DNA of 64,000 nucleotides from Chryseobacterium polytrichastri (GCF_900142445.1 NZ_FRAV01000004.1:1-64000), one strand, 5' to 3'; positions 1 to 9,458 are shown, counted from the stretch's first letter. The notes: generated by a model from the sequence alone, not told the origin. Translations and numbers: made by a program.

Positions 1-381
1 TCACCAATGGTTTTGCAGGGAAGCGCTTTAGTATCGGCTGATTTTTTTTAAGAACTCAGCAAAATCTTGTGTCATGCGGGTTCCTTTGGCAATAAGATTC
101 CAATCTCGTTGGATGATGTTTCCTGTTTTAATATCAGTCCATCTTCTGCGTTTGATATGGAGTTTTACTGTTTTTCCGCGAAGAGGAAAATCATCTACCA
201 TAATTTCAGGAACAAATCCTTTTGACTGTAATAGGAGCGAAGAAAATTCTTTTGGAGCTGTATTTTTCTCTTCAAAGTAAATATGTAGAATTTGGTTTTC
301 TTCTTCAAATTTTACAATCTCAAAATATTCAATCAAGAGTTCAGGTAAAAATAATTTAAGCAGTTCGGCATCATTTAACAT
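1..381 (-). mobile_element. ISAon1-type insertion sequence, partial (runs off left edge)
   Basis: The minus strand carries the N-terminal ORF of an ISAon1-group transposase (28-381). After its stop, the frame displaced by one base stays open to the window edge and reads like the start of the main transposase ORF (SADTKALPCKTIG). The element therefore extends beyond base 1. No terminal inverted repeat could be recognised to the right of 381, so the right end is undefined and may reach into 382-540. Confidence 0.7.
28..381 (-). CDS. ISAon1 family transposase, N-terminal region protein
   Basis: This 117-residue protein resembles the short first ORF of ISAon1-group (ISL3-like) elements of Bacteroidota, which precedes the catalytic transposase ORF. 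It has an acidic N-terminal half and a basic stretch (KLHIKRRRWTD, about residues 73-83), and ends FLKKISRY. Just before its stop the coding strand has a run of eight A (complement of 43-50). The frame displaced by one base continues without a stop through base 1 with transposase-like sequence. A programmed slip on this run, or a separate second ORF, would join the two halves. The catalytic DDE part lies outside the window. Confidence 0.7.
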   Translation of the reverse strand: MLNDAELLKLFLPELLIEYFEIVKFEEENQILHIYFEEKNTAPKEFSSLLLQSKGFVPEIMVDDFPLRGKTVKLHIKRRRWTDIKTGNIIQRDWNLIAKGTRMTQDFAEFLKKISRY

Positions 382-385
382 TATA

Positions 386-393
386 CAAAAATA
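386..393 (-). promoter_or_regulatory. -7 box (TATTTTTG) of the transposase ORF
   Basis: On the minus strand TATTTTTG fits the Bacteroidota sigma-A -7 consensus TAnnTTTG. It sits four bases upstream of the ATG at 381, so the transcript would be essentially leaderless. No clear -33 element was seen. Confidence 0.45.
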
Positions 394-540
394 TCATTTT
401 TTATTTTCTCCCCAACTTTTGAGACTGATCCTATTTTTCACCCTTTTACCTTATTTTCTAAAGCAAAAATTTTTTCTTAAAAAACCAATATTTTATCTTT
501 TTTAGTCAATTTTTCGATTAAATCTCCATATTATTGCTAC

Positions 541-690
541 GAACCTGACAGGATTCGAACCTTATGAGAAATATTAAATAATTGAAAATCAAATAAATAC
601 AAAAATCTATTTTTTTATGTAGAACGAAAAGTTCGAAAAGATAATACCATCAAGTTATCTATACAGGATTCCGAACATTCAGACATAATA
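541..690. repeat. Island-border element A (three TTCGAA-type boxes)
   Basis: The element has GGATTCGAAC at 551-560, GTTCGAAAA at 631-639 and GGATTCCGAAC at 666-676; the last carries one inserted C. Box-to-box distances are 78 and 37 bases. Element B at 19051-19200 has the same three boxes at 80 and 37 bases, in the same orientation, with further matches between boxes (CCATCAAnnTATCT). The rest of 382-776 is AT-rich and holds no other feature I can recognise. The first box resembles a tRNA T-loop complement, but no tRNA folds here. I infer an attachment site or target duplication of the island. Confidence 0.6.
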
Positions 691-776
691 CAAAACACTG
701 TTTTTCAATACTTTATATAAAGTAAATTTAATAAATCAGCTTTACTCTGAAAAATCAAAAACTAATCAATTAATTT

Positions 777-2354
777 TTAGATATTTTTCAAGTTTTGTTC
801 ATACCCTAAAAAATATAATTCTTTAAAAAATTCAACTATCGCCTGGTCTGTCTGCTGACCATGGATTTCTTTTATTTTCGAAGCTGAAACAGTTAATCCA
901 AATATGGTCTTAACACTTTCTGATAGCATTTCTTCAATATTCCCTTCTATTACCTTTACTTTCTCTGGAAAAAACAACCTGATAATTCTCTGTTTGGTTA
1001 TAGTATCTGAATTTTCATAAAACTCCCCTAAGTGGTTAATTACGTAATCAGTTCCCTTTTCTGTATGTTTCTCTGCGACTATTTTTAAAGCCTGCTGTCT
1101 CAATTTATCAGTATTATCTTTTAAAGATTCCTGGCAACAACTTCTTATTAGTATATAATCATCATAGTCAATATTTCCGTCTGAAAATAGCTTTTGTGCA
1201 TTGAATCCCCTATCAATTAATTTTTCCATTTCTTTCTTTATCTCCTCTTTTTTCTGAATATAATCATTATGTTCTTCACCATAAATTTCCTTTGAGATAC
1301 TATTAGCAAGTTCTAAAAATGGTTCTACCACTCTATTCTTCTTAAGGAATGAAAGAAAATTCAAATTGATAAGGTAAGCTCTTACCCGGTATGGACAACG
1401 CCCCGTACAGTGATAATAATAGTATTTTTTAGTATGTCCCTGCGACCCACTTCCTGTAAGCGTATTTCCACAATTAGGACATTGTAGGACACCTCTAAAA
1501 ATTAAATTTTCATTAGCTATCCTTTTGGAAGTTAGTTTTTTAGGATGGTTTAAATCTGCGTCTTTTATTATTCTTTGAACATGATCAAATAAAACGACAG
1601 GTATAAGACGCTCATGAGTACCCTCAACAATTCTTTCAGCTTTATCTTCGAATGCCGGAATTTTTATTTTACCACAATAAATAGGATTTCTTACCAGCCG
1701 GTAAAAAGCACTTCTACTGCAATTAAGTCCATTTGATACCGCATCCTTGTATATTTCAGTTAAACAATATTTATTTTGTCTCACTATAGCTGTAAAAGCC
1801 TCACGGATAATATATGCTTCCGGTTCGTAGAGGGCTATATATTTTTTTCCATCAGATGTGATTTTATTTCTATATCCTAGAGGAGCTTTGTTGATCCATC
1901 TTCCTTCCAGTCTTGCTTTTTGCATTCCCAAACGTACATTACGGCTTCTTTTATCGTTTTCTACTTCAGAAGTAGCCCAATACATTGCCAACATAATTTT
2001 ACTTTCCGGGATTGAGAAGTCTATCTGCTGTTCAATTGCCTGAATGGAGACTTTCATATTCTGCAATCTTTCTAACATCTTGTAAGCGTCCATAATATTG
2101 CGGCTGAATCGATCCCAATAAGTAAAGAGAATAAGTGAAGATTGGTTCTTAGTGAGCTTAAGTTCAGCGAACAGCTTGTTCCACTCCGGTCGGTTAAATG
2201 TTTTTGCAGAATAGTCTTCGAAAATAGTTTTGGTAACAATAAGATTGTGATCTTTACAATAATGCACAAGCCGATCCAACTGGCTGCGTTGGGAATATCC
2301 TTTTACAGCCTGTTCATCAGTACTAACTCGTATGTACAGATAAACGGCTTGCAT
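777..2354 (-). CDS. Large serine recombinase (site-specific integrase)
   Basis: This is a site-specific recombinase of the large serine family, which integrates and excises mobile DNA. From the chosen ATG the protein is 525 residues. The resolvase catalytic domain comes first (YIRVS near residues 7-11, Ser11 the nucleophile; Arg-rich dimer region to about residue 150), then the recombinase domain (about 165-290), a zinc ribbon (CPNCG ... CTGRCP, about 345-375) and a helical coiled-coil tail. The frame stays open upstream to 2507, but MQAVYLYIRVS at 2354 matches the usual family start, and the extra 51 residues look non-coding. The gene lies at one end of the defence island, next to border element A, as expected of the island's integrase. 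Confidence 0.85.
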   Translation of the reverse strand: MQAVYLYIRVSTDEQAVKGYSQRSQLDRLVHYCKDHNLIVTKTIFEDYSAKTFNRPEWNKLFAELKLTKNQSSLILFTYWDRFSRNIMDAYKMLERLQNMKVSIQAIEQQIDFSIPESKIMLAMYWATSEVENDKRSRNVRLGMQKARLEGRWINKAPLGYRNKITSDGKKYIALYEPEAYIIREAFTAIVRQNKYCLTEIYKDAVSNGLNCSRSAFYRLVRNPIYCGKIKIPAFEDKAERIVEGTHERLIPVVLFDHVQRIIKDADLNHPKKLTSKRIANENLIFRGVLQCPNCGNTLTGSGSQGHTKKYYYYHCTGRCPYRVRAYLINLNFLSFLKKNRVVEPFLELANSISKEIYGEEHNDYIQKKEEIKKEMEKLIDRGFNAQKLFSDGNIDYDDYILIRSCCQESLKDNTDKLRQQALKIVAEKHTEKGTDYVINHLGEFYENSDTITKQRIIRLFFPEKVKVIEGNIEEMLSESVKTIFGLTVSASKIKEIHGQQTDQAIVEFFKELYFLGYEQNLKNI

Positions 2355-2739
2355 GGCGTGGGTATTATTATAAAATCCTTTATTGTATTTAAAAACTCTT
2401 ATATATTTAAACGAAAAACAGAACAATTTATTTGACGAGGTTATATACATGTTTTGACAAATAGATTTTACGCTTCGATCATATTCTGTCTTACTGGATA
2501 ATAGCATGATTTATATTTATTGCAGAATCATGGCAGTAATTTGAAAAGAATTAAAATAGTGGAATTTTATGCTATTCTGAATAGGATAGTTCGGATCTGT
2601 GTAGAGATTACCACCTAATGCAATTAAATATTATTAATCAATGACTTAATGAAAAAAAAATTGTCTACCACGAATTTGCCACAACTCCTTATATTGGTTA
2701 AAACATACAAAATCTTAACAAACTAAAACTAATGAGTCA
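2355..2739. other. Gap between recombinase and jetD
   Basis: This 385-base AT-rich stretch holds the left copy of the 66 bp direct repeat (2552-2617). Apart from that I see no gene, tRNA or clear hairpin. It includes the 5' flank of the recombinase and the 3' flank of jetD. Confidence 0.6.
2552..2617. repeat. Direct repeat DR-L flanking the Wadjet cassette
   Basis: A 66-base segment starting TAAAATAGTGGAATTTTATG and ending GTAGAGATTACCACCTA recurs in the same orientation at 9484-9548, with one indel and two or three substitutions. The pair brackets jetABCD exactly. This suggests a cassette that entered by recombination between, or left behind, two copies of one site. Confidence 0.8.
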
Positions 2740-3693
2740 TTAGTTTCTACACGCGAATATTAAATATTCTATTAAATCAATAGATTCTTCCTCAATCCAT
2801 TCATCTTTTGAAATAAGCGAATCAATTACCTCAATCTGCCCAATCGTAAAATGAGACTGGTCAAGTCCTGAAAATTGCTTTTCCTGACTCCATTTACTTT
2901 TGTGATGTTTTACCGCGACCGGTAATTTTTTAGCATTTTCAGGAGGTTCAATGAGTATTATATCTTTTCTCTTTTCTTTAAAGATATTTTTCACCTGGCA
3001 ATAGATACCTAGACCGCTATAATCCCAGTCGCAAAAATAATAGATGGGCAGGCCTAGCTTATCCGCCGAAATGTCCACTAGGGGTTTAGTATTATTACCT
3101 CCAACATACCAAAGTTCAATGTTGTTATTTTTATATTCAACAGGTACTTTTAGGCAATCAAGATTTTCGCAAAGAACAATAATCTGTGGCTCCAGGCAGT
3201 CAACAACCCATCTCCATTGATGATTTTTTGGATCATTTTCAGGAAATGAATCTACTTCTAAAAGTTGCAGTATTGCTTTTTCCAAAGAAGGCTTATTCTC
3301 GATATACTTTGAGTTTTCTTTTCTAAAAAGCTCCGCTGAAAGCTTTTTCCTGGTAGTCATCCTTTTTTTGATCTCCTGTTTATTGTAAAAAACAAATATC
3401 AAAGCCTTCAGGTCTTGTTCAGTAAAATTTTTCTTGCTGTTATTTTCCAGCCCCGATTCCTCGAAAAACTTATTGTAATAGAGAAAAGTCTGCAAAAATT
3501 CATCTTCATAAAAAGCTTTGAACCTGGGCGAGGACTCCAGAACCAGATGATTGCCTGTTTGATACCTTATAAGCTTCTTTTGTGTAAAAATGATCCTTTG
3601 GATATAACTGTTATTCAGTATTTTTAACCTTGTTTTACCACCTACATATAATTCATGGAGGCCTCTCAAATATTTCCATTCTACTGTTCTCAT
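2740..3693 (-). CDS. jetD: Wadjet nuclease subunit JetD (TOPRIM, topoisomerase VI-like)
   Basis: JetD is the DNA-cleaving subunit of Wadjet, which cuts closed circular plasmids after loop extrusion by JetABC. The 317-residue protein has a variable N-terminal arm (about 1-150, DUF3322-like position) and a C-terminal TOPRIM-like DUF2220 domain. The TOPRIM signature residues are visible: an acidic residue in LCENLDCL (Glu near 176) and the DxD in CDWDYSGLG (Asp near 222 and 224). It is the last gene of the operon. Its ATG overlaps the jetC stop by four bases (ATGA), implying translational coupling. The assignment rests on the motif and on the complete jetA-B-C context. Confidence 0.88.
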   Translation of the reverse strand: MRTVEWKYLRGLHELYVGGKTRLKILNNSYIQRIIFTQKKLIRYQTGNHLVLESSPRFKAFYEDEFLQTFLYYNKFFEESGLENNSKKNFTEQDLKALIFVFYNKQEIKKRMTTRKKLSAELFRKENSKYIENKPSLEKAILQLLEVDSFPENDPKNHQWRWVVDCLEPQIIVLCENLDCLKVPVEYKNNNIELWYVGGNNTKPLVDISADKLGLPIYYFCDWDYSGLGIYCQVKNIFKEKRKDIILIEPPENAKKLPVAVKHHKSKWSQEKQFSGLDQSHFTIGQIEVIDSLISKDEWIEEESIDLIEYLIFACRN

Positions 3694-6600
3694 ACTGTTC
3701 CGTTTTCAAGTAGGCCAAATATTGGGACAGGATCATAATTTACCTCATCGTCCTCCACACTATTATGCAGCAGGTAGATATTCTGCTTAGCGGCATCTAT
3801 CTTATGGGGAGATATTGACATGGAAATGATCTGATAATCATTGTCCTCAGCTATTTTATATAGCATGTCAAAGTTTTTGCCCAAACCGGCCACTTCATCA
3901 ATGGCCATAAAACGGACTGCATGCTTGTCTTTACTGCCAGATTTTTTGTCAAGTAACGCTAACTTTGCTATACACAAAAGTGCAATTGCGGAATAGGTCT
4001 GACTGGTACTTCCGTCATTTTTCTTGCCGGAACTGTTTACCATTGAAAATTTAAGCCCATAATATGACTTGGGATTTAACAGCTCCTTAATTTTTGGTCT
4101 AAGGTTCCGGTCACCGCCCGAGCGGTAATAGGCCTCCTGAAGTTTATGGGTTAAGTTGTGATACTTTTCAAGCTCATTGGTAATTCCTTTCTCCTGTTCA
4201 AATAAAGTTCCATCAGAGCCAAGCTCACCGTCTTTTTTGATCTTCTCAACAAAGATCTTCATCCAGTCGGCTGAAAGTGAATTTTCTTTTATCTCAGCCA
4301 AGGTAGCCCTGTGACCGCCGGAGATTATTTTCTGATCATCGTTCAGAAAATTCCGGATGTTTCGTGCGGTGTATAACTGGGTACTGACCTCAAGCCAGAC
4401 ATCCTCAATGATCAGAGCCAGTTTATTCAGCTTACGGGAATTCAATTTCCTGTTCTTTAAGTTTATATCAGCAAGATATTTTCCTATTTTTTCAATAACA
4501 TCCCGGTCCAGAATATTCTCGTCATTTAGAATTTCGGGAGGTAAGATCTCTGAACATAAATCCCTAAAATCCCCCGAATCTTCGAATCTTTTGATATTAT
4601 TGTTTAAATTTTCCCCTGCAATGATATTATATTTGACGATATATTTATTTTCTGCTGCAGAACTATCTTCACGCAATTGCTCAACCTCCTCATATTGCCT
4701 GATCTTGGGAACATAGGCTGAAACAAAGAGTTCCGGACACTTACCGTACGCATCATTCCTTTTCGACTTTACTTCATTTATCAGTCGATCCAGTTCTTTG
4801 ATCCTTTCTGAACCAGCATAATACTTCTCCTGATTTTTGTAAATTCCAAAAAAATTACCATAAAACTCCGCATTATCAGTATCATCCACCAGATCGCTGC
4901 TGGTCGCTCCCTGCCCAGAAACTTCAAAACGCCATTTACTTTTTATCTCTTCAACCTGTCCATCGGATATCACATCAATAAAAGATTTCTCCAGCTGCGA
5001 TAGATTCGTCGATAAGGTTATCAACTCATTTTCTTTCTTTTTTAATGCTTTGTAGGTATTTTCATACTGCATGGCCTTTACCGGCACTTCACTATCACCT
5101 ACTAAATTGAAATGATCGAGTAGCTCATCTTTCTTTAACGCAAACAGTTCATGGGACTGTAATTGCACATCCAGCTCCCACTTTGCCCCCCAGGCTTTAA
5201 CATATTCATCGGCATCTCCAAGTTCTTCAAGAATCCCGTAAAGAACACTTAAATCTGCTAAACTCTTTTCTAAACCCTCTATATCCTTAGCGATGTTACT
5301 GGTCTGGACCTCAAAATATTTCTTGATGTCATCTTTGTTTCCGGTATTGAACACAGGTTCGAAATCCGTTGAAATAAATTCAAGAACACCATGGAGATTT
5401 AGCCAGAACCCAAGCTCGTCTTCCCTATGAACCAGAATCTCCCCATGGATCAATATCTCCGGCGAGGGAAGATATCTGTACCGCTTATCCTGCGGTTCAT
5501 CGACCCGGATGTCCTGATTCTGGAACATCCTGATGATCCCTTCCTGTCTCTGATCTAAAACACGGTCTGTTTCAAGAGCCCATCGGGCAACAGAAGTGGC
5601 TTCATTTAGGTTGTTCAGGGACCGAAGCTTATTTTTAAATTCGATTTCCTGTTTCACCAGGTCACAACTGTGCTGTATCTGTACCAGCACTGCTTTTCCC
5701 GAATAATTAGCGAGCAGGTTTGTTGATATCTTGTTCTTTTGAATCTGCGCTTCAAGTTCATTTATCCTTCGGATATTATCCTTGGATTCCTGATAGCTGT
5801 CGTATTTGTCCAAAATTTGTTCAGCAGAAATATCCAGCTCCTCCAGCCAGCGCAGGAAATCACCTCTTTTCCTGCTTTTATTGGTCCATTCCTTTGACTG
5901 AACAAGAGCATCCTCAACCCGTTCCTCCATTACAGGTTGCTGCTGGGCTATTTCCTCAAGCTTTTTTAAAAGAACAGTTTCAAGTAATGGAAGTAGCCTG
6001 TTGCTTTCATCATATTTTAGTATTAATTCTTCGAGTTCCTTAAGTAGACCATCTTGTTGCTGGCCCTGGAAATCATACTCGGCTTCTAAATAGTCTTTAA
6101 AAAGACGCTCCTTTACAACCTTCAGATCGAGCAGATCACTGAGTTTCTGCTGCTTAATTTTAAGCTTGTCTATTTCCGCGACATTATCCTGAAACTGCTT
6201 CTCATCACCCTGCAGCTCCTCAACCGTGGTTTCAAACCTGTTATAAAATTCTTTTTCTTTCTCATCACCGAACAGAAAAGACTGCAGGCTGCCACTCTTA
6301 TCCATATCCAGCGATTCCCGCGAAAAAGCCTGAACGATCCTTGCGTAATTATGCAATGCCTGGTTACTGATCGAAAGATCAAGCGGCAGAATATCATTGT
6401 TAAATAAAATCTTATGGTAGGTCTGGGTTCTCTCCCAGCTTTCACAGGTCAGATTAAAATTATCACTGATATGGTCTCGTAGTTCATTGATGGGTAAAAT
6501 GGAATTATCCCGCTGGAATTCAGCGACACCGAGCAGCTGGCCAAAGGTTGCCAGCGTCGTATCGGCTTCAAAATTATTTCCCTGCTGGACAATGAACATC

Positions 6601-6932
6601 TCTGCCGCGCCCGAACTTTCAAGATATATACCGACGATCACATATTGGTACTTTTTGAGCTCAATGCTCAAAAATGCATATCCCATATCCGTACCCTTTC
6701 CCCCGGATCGTAATACCAGGGTCTTAGCCTCCCTGGGACCACTGCCTTTGGTGGGGGAATGGAAATAACTCACTCCAACAAAGATCAGCTGAAGTAGATC
6801 GGAAATCATACTTTTACCGGCGCCCCCTTCCCCGACAAAATCCGTTCTGAAAGGACCGAACTCATAGTCAAAGTGCTGATGCCTGATGATCCCTAATGTT
6901 GACAGTCTTCTTATTCGCGGATAATCTTTCAT
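3690..6932 (-). CDS. jetC: Wadjet SMC-like ATPase JetC
   Basis: JetC is the MukB/SMC-type motor of the Wadjet anti-plasmid complex. It is 1080 residues long, typical of the family. The Walker A motif GEGGAGKS is at residues 34-41. The middle (about 230-900) is rich in E, K, L and Q and forms the coiled-coil arms with a hinge-like interruption. The Walker B motif FMAIDE lies near residue 1010, preceded by the ABC signature-like region QTYSAIALLCIAKLALL. Its four-base overlaps with jetB upstream and jetD downstream make one transcription unit. By eye the gene is clearly richer in G+C than the Lamassu-like operon to its right, which fits separate acquisition of the cassette. Confidence 0.9.
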   Translation of the reverse strand: MKDYPRIRRLSTLGIIRHQHFDYEFGPFRTDFVGEGGAGKSMISDLLQLIFVGVSYFHSPTKGSGPREAKTLVLRSGGKGTDMGYAFLSIELKKYQYVIVGIYLESSGAAEMFIVQQGNNFEADTTLATFGQLLGVAEFQRDNSILPINELRDHISDNFNLTCESWERTQTYHKILFNNDILPLDLSISNQALHNYARIVQAFSRESLDMDKSGSLQSFLFGDEKEKEFYNRFETTVEELQGDEKQFQDNVAEIDKLKIKQQKLSDLLDLKVVKERLFKDYLEAEYDFQGQQQDGLLKELEELILKYDESNRLLPLLETVLLKKLEEIAQQQPVMEERVEDALVQSKEWTNKSRKRGDFLRWLEELDISAEQILDKYDSYQESKDNIRRINELEAQIQKNKISTNLLANYSGKAVLVQIQHSCDLVKQEIEFKNKLRSLNNLNEATSVARWALETDRVLDQRQEGIIRMFQNQDIRVDEPQDKRYRYLPSPEILIHGEILVHREDELGFWLNLHGVLEFISTDFEPVFNTGNKDDIKKYFEVQTSNIAKDIEGLEKSLADLSVLYGILEELGDADEYVKAWGAKWELDVQLQSHELFALKKDELLDHFNLVGDSEVPVKAMQYENTYKALKKKENELITLSTNLSQLEKSFIDVISDGQVEEIKSKWRFEVSGQGATSSDLVDDTDNAEFYGNFFGIYKNQEKYYAGSERIKELDRLINEVKSKRNDAYGKCPELFVSAYVPKIRQYEEVEQLREDSSAAENKYIVKYNIIAGENLNNNIKRFEDSGDFRDLCSEILPPEILNDENILDRDVIEKIGKYLADINLKNRKLNSRKLNKLALIIEDVWLEVSTQLYTARNIRNFLNDDQKIISGGHRATLAEIKENSLSADWMKIFVEKIKKDGELGSDGTLFEQEKGITNELEKYHNLTHKLQEAYYRSGGDRNLRPKIKELLNPKSYYGLKFSMVNSSGKKNDGSTSQTYSAIALLCIAKLALLDKKSGSKDKHAVRFMAIDEVAGLGKNFDMLYKIAEDNDYQIISMSISPHKIDAAKQNIYLLHNSVEDDEVNYDPVPIFGLLENGTV

Positions 6933-7576
6933 TTCAGTTCATTTAACGTGTTATCAATATCCAGAATGTATTCCTCATAAATCTTTATCAACCTATCAAA
7001 TGCCGGTAGCACGGTGAATTCATCGCCTTCCAAGATCAGCCATCCGATCTTTTTGAACTCGATCAGAGCTGACTGTACCGTGGAATCCAGCATCGCGTCA
7101 TTTACATTGCCCGGACCGATATTTTTTGATTTTGCGATCAAATAATAAATGCCCCTTTTATAATCATCATAGTCGATCCGGATCTTTTCCTTTAGTCGCT
7201 GGACAGAGTCGAGCAATAAATCATTGTCAATATATACGATTTTATAAAGTATAAAGCCGATGATCACATATTCACTTTTAAGTATATTCCGGTGCCTGGA
7301 GGAAATTTTCCCACGGTCATTTCCATAGAAATCCAAGTAAAAATAATTATCCGGACTCTCGCCCCCCTCACTCAGGCGCACACCAAAAAAATTATGGTAA
7401 TAATTCACGAGACTTTTCATATTCCGCTGTATATAGGCGAAATATCTGGTCTGGCTCCCGCTATCCTGAAAATGCACGCCATCCTTCAGTTGATAATCAA
7501 TTGTGGCAAAAATTTCCCGTGCTTCCTCATCATAGAGGAAATCGAGCATTATGTCCTGATAATTGACATTTTCCAT
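6929..7576 (-). CDS. jetB: Wadjet subunit JetB (KITE/MukE-like, DUF4194 position)
   Basis: This 215-residue acidic protein occupies the jetB position, between the kleisin-like JetA and the SMC-like JetC. JetB is the MukE-like winged-helix (KITE) component that binds the kleisin in Wadjet complexes. The sequence is mostly helical with short beta stretches and has no catalytic motif, as expected. The start overlaps the end of jetA by 28 bases, and the stop overlaps the jetC ATG by four. Assignment is mainly by size and context; I did not verify a DUF4194 signature. Confidence 0.78.
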   Translation of the reverse strand: MENVNYQDIMLDFLYDEEAREIFATIDYQLKDGVHFQDSGSQTRYFAYIQRNMKSLVNYYHNFFGVRLSEGGESPDNYFYLDFYGNDRGKISSRHRNILKSEYVIIGFILYKIVYIDNDLLLDSVQRLKEKIRIDYDDYKRGIYYLIAKSKNIGPGNVNDAMLDSTVQSALIEFKKIGWLILEGDEFTVLPAFDRLIKIYEEYILDIDNTLNELK

Positions 7577-8862
7577 AATCCAATATTTTTATGTTCAGAA
7601 TCTCTCTGCAGAGTTTTTTCTGTTAACAGTTTAAATTTACCCTCACTGGCATATACCTGCTTTATAACGTTGAACAAAACAGTTACCGCGATCTGGCTGC
7701 TCTGGGAATCTCTCAGGATCTCAAAAAAATAGGCTGATAATCTGATCTCGCCTTTTAATTCAAGCTCCGCAAATATCAGTTTCTCCCACTTGCCGATAAC
7801 TTCCATCTCCCGGATTTCCCTTTTGACCCTTTCTACATTCTCCTGTATGATTTCCTCATTTTGAACATATGTTTTTCTTTCCTTCGGCTTTGGTGGAAAC
7901 AGCTCCTTATCTCTGCTTACAATAGTAAATTCAGGTGTATCGATGTGCAGTTGTGGTGGCTTAATGTTTCCGGGAAAAACAATATTCCTATTCTCCAAAA
8001 CACTTTCATTCAGAAGATGGATTATAAATTTCTCTACTTTTGAACTAAACGAAGGCTTATTCAATGTGGAAAATAATTTGCGGACCTTGGGTTGAATACG
8101 GTCTAATTTCCGGTCGAGTGAATTGAGCCTGTCATTGATGTATCTCAGGCACGCATGAACCTCCAAGATCAGATCATTGATTACCGGATCGGTAAAATCT
8201 ATATTATCCAAGGTAGCACGGATATTATTGGTTTCTGAATACGCCGAACGGAGCTCCTGCACATGTGCTTGCGATTGTGACAACCGCTCCTGTGTGGCTA
8301 CAAGTACATCAATAAAACTATGATCCGAAAAATTCGTCTCATTTTTTAAATCCTCAACGGACAGCACAATCTGACGGTCCAAAAAATCAAGCTGCTCCCT
8401 GAGGTCCGGTTCAAATTTTTTAAACGTTACCTCGAGCCAGAATCTGGGATCATCCGAATTTTTGAGTGTTGAACTCAGATGGGAACATATCTGCTGGATT
8501 CTTGTGGGGTTAAATGCGCCCTTCAGCGTATCCTTTGCATGCAGACAGAATTTATTGGCATAATCCTTAAAATAATACTTTTGCTTTTCCTGGTCATAAT
8601 CCAAAAAATATTCCTGAAGATCCATAATATGACCACTGTACACTTCTTTGGGATACCGCATATTGGTCTGATAAATTTCCTCAAATGCCGTATGGATATC
8701 TTTTTCGGAGAACTTGTCGTCATCAAATTCCTTATTGACAATTCTCTCATAGAGTATGACAATCGCCATTCCCACCTCTTTTGAAGGAAAAAGAAGTTTA
8801 TAGGTTTCGTTCTCACTGAGAACCCGCACAAAGTTGAAATCAGGTTTTAAATTTTCACTCAA
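7549..8862 (-). CDS. jetA: Wadjet kleisin-like subunit JetA (MukF-like)
   Basis: JetA is the kleisin that bridges the JetC heads. The 437-residue protein is largely helical: an N-terminal winged-helix-like region (about 10-130, containing SENETYKLLFPSKEVG), a long helical or coiled-coil middle (about 140-270) and a C-terminal part (about 330-437) consistent with the MukF layout. The start is TTG at 8862. The next in-frame ATG (residue 32) would remove the conserved-looking N-terminal strand, so TTG is preferred. A -7 box lies 48 bases upstream. It is the first gene of the four-gene operon. I cannot assign a Wadjet type. Confidence 0.8.
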   Translation of the reverse strand: MSENLKPDFNFVRVLSENETYKLLFPSKEVGMAIVILYERIVNKEFDDDKFSEKDIHTAFEEIYQTNMRYPKEVYSGHIMDLQEYFLDYDQEKQKYYFKDYANKFCLHAKDTLKGAFNPTRIQQICSHLSSTLKNSDDPRFWLEVTFKKFEPDLREQLDFLDRQIVLSVEDLKNETNFSDHSFIDVLVATQERLSQSQAHVQELRSAYSETNNIRATLDNIDFTDPVINDLILEVHACLRYINDRLNSLDRKLDRIQPKVRKLFSTLNKPSFSSKVEKFIIHLLNESVLENRNIVFPGNIKPPQLHIDTPEFTIVSRDKELFPPKPKERKTYVQNEEIIQENVERVKREIREMEVIGKWEKLIFAELELKGEIRLSAYFFEILRDSQSSQIAVTVLFNVIKQVYASEGKFKLLTEKTLQRDSEHKNIGLWKMSIIRT

Positions 8863-8909
8863 ATGGCTAAAAAAAGTATTAGTAATAGATTAAAAAAGAT
8901 GTTCTTAAA

Positions 8910-8917
8910 CAAATATA
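8910..8917 (-). promoter_or_regulatory. Candidate -7 box (TATATTTG) of the jetABCD operon
   Basis: TATATTTG on the minus strand fits TAnnTTTG. It lies 48 bases from the jetA start, leaving a leader of about 40 bases. It is the only good match in the 210-base gap upstream of jetA. Confidence 0.45.
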
Positions 8918-9072
8918 TTAAAAACAAAAAGTAAAGTATTACGGCTATCCATTTTTATTATCAACAAATTTTGAGTATCAAAAATATTTAATTGATTGAA
9001 AATTCACCGATTAGCCTCAGCACACCCTCTTTCATCTATAAAAGGTATTAACTTTAAGTAACGATAATCCGT

Positions 9073-9309
9073 TTATTTTTGAAGTGCATATGTACGTTGC
9101 GTATTATACCTGTCAATGTGCAATCCCATGTTAAAAAAATCAAAGGCATTCACCGGCTTGCCATCTTTACGCCAAAATTCGATCCAGCTCTTATCAGGAC
9201 CGCGAGTTATTCTGATTTCATGGCTAATGCGAATCCCGATTCCAGAAGAACTGTGTTTCAAGGCATCAATGATCATTAGGATTATAAAGTTCTGTAACTG
9301 GCATTTCAT
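9073..9309 (-). CDS. Small hypothetical protein or remnant
   Basis: This is a 78-residue ORF with ordinary amino-acid composition (ends DRYNTQRTYALQK; WIEFWRKDGKPVNAFDFF in the middle). I recognise no family. It lies between the jet promoter region and a zone of repeats and gene fragments, so it may be a decayed piece of mobile-element cargo. No clear promoter or Shine-Dalgarno was seen. Coding status is uncertain. Confidence 0.35.
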   Translation of the reverse strand: MKCQLQNFIILMIIDALKHSSSGIGIRISHEIRITRGPDKSWIEFWRKDGKPVNAFDFFNMGLHIDRYNTQRTYALQK

Positions 9310-9415
9310 GCCATTAATTTCAAAAAAAATAAGAATGTACTTTTATGGTAATCCGTAAAGTAAAATTTTTAGTAATTATTTTTATCCAGGCATCGAGGTA
9401 AGTTTTTCAATCATT

Positions 9416-9450
9416 AGGGCGTCCCCTTCGGGCGGGCTTTTCCTTTCAAT
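9416..9450. repeat. GC-rich REP-like palindrome
   Basis: GGGCGTCCCCTTCGGGCGGG (9418-9437) followed by CTTTTCC is an imperfect CCC-TTC-GGG hairpin. It stands out from its AT-rich surroundings and resembles intergenic GGGCG...CGGGC repeats that I recall from Chryseobacterium and Flavobacterium genomes. The family assignment is from memory only. Confidence 0.5.
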
Positions 9451-9458
9451 CTTTTCAG

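Noticed and set aside
541..570. tRNA gene remnant suggested by the GGATTCGAACC box
   Set aside because: The T-stem does not pair properly and no anticodon or D arm could be found on either strand. It is treated as part of the border element.
2072..2435. Overlapping ORFs within the recombinase gene on both strands
   Set aside because: They are shadows of the recombinase reading frame with no promoter, plausible composition or family resemblance.
6170..6445. A 91-codon ORF inside jetC
   Set aside because: It is an out-of-frame shadow of the coiled-coil coding region, and jetC is intact through it.
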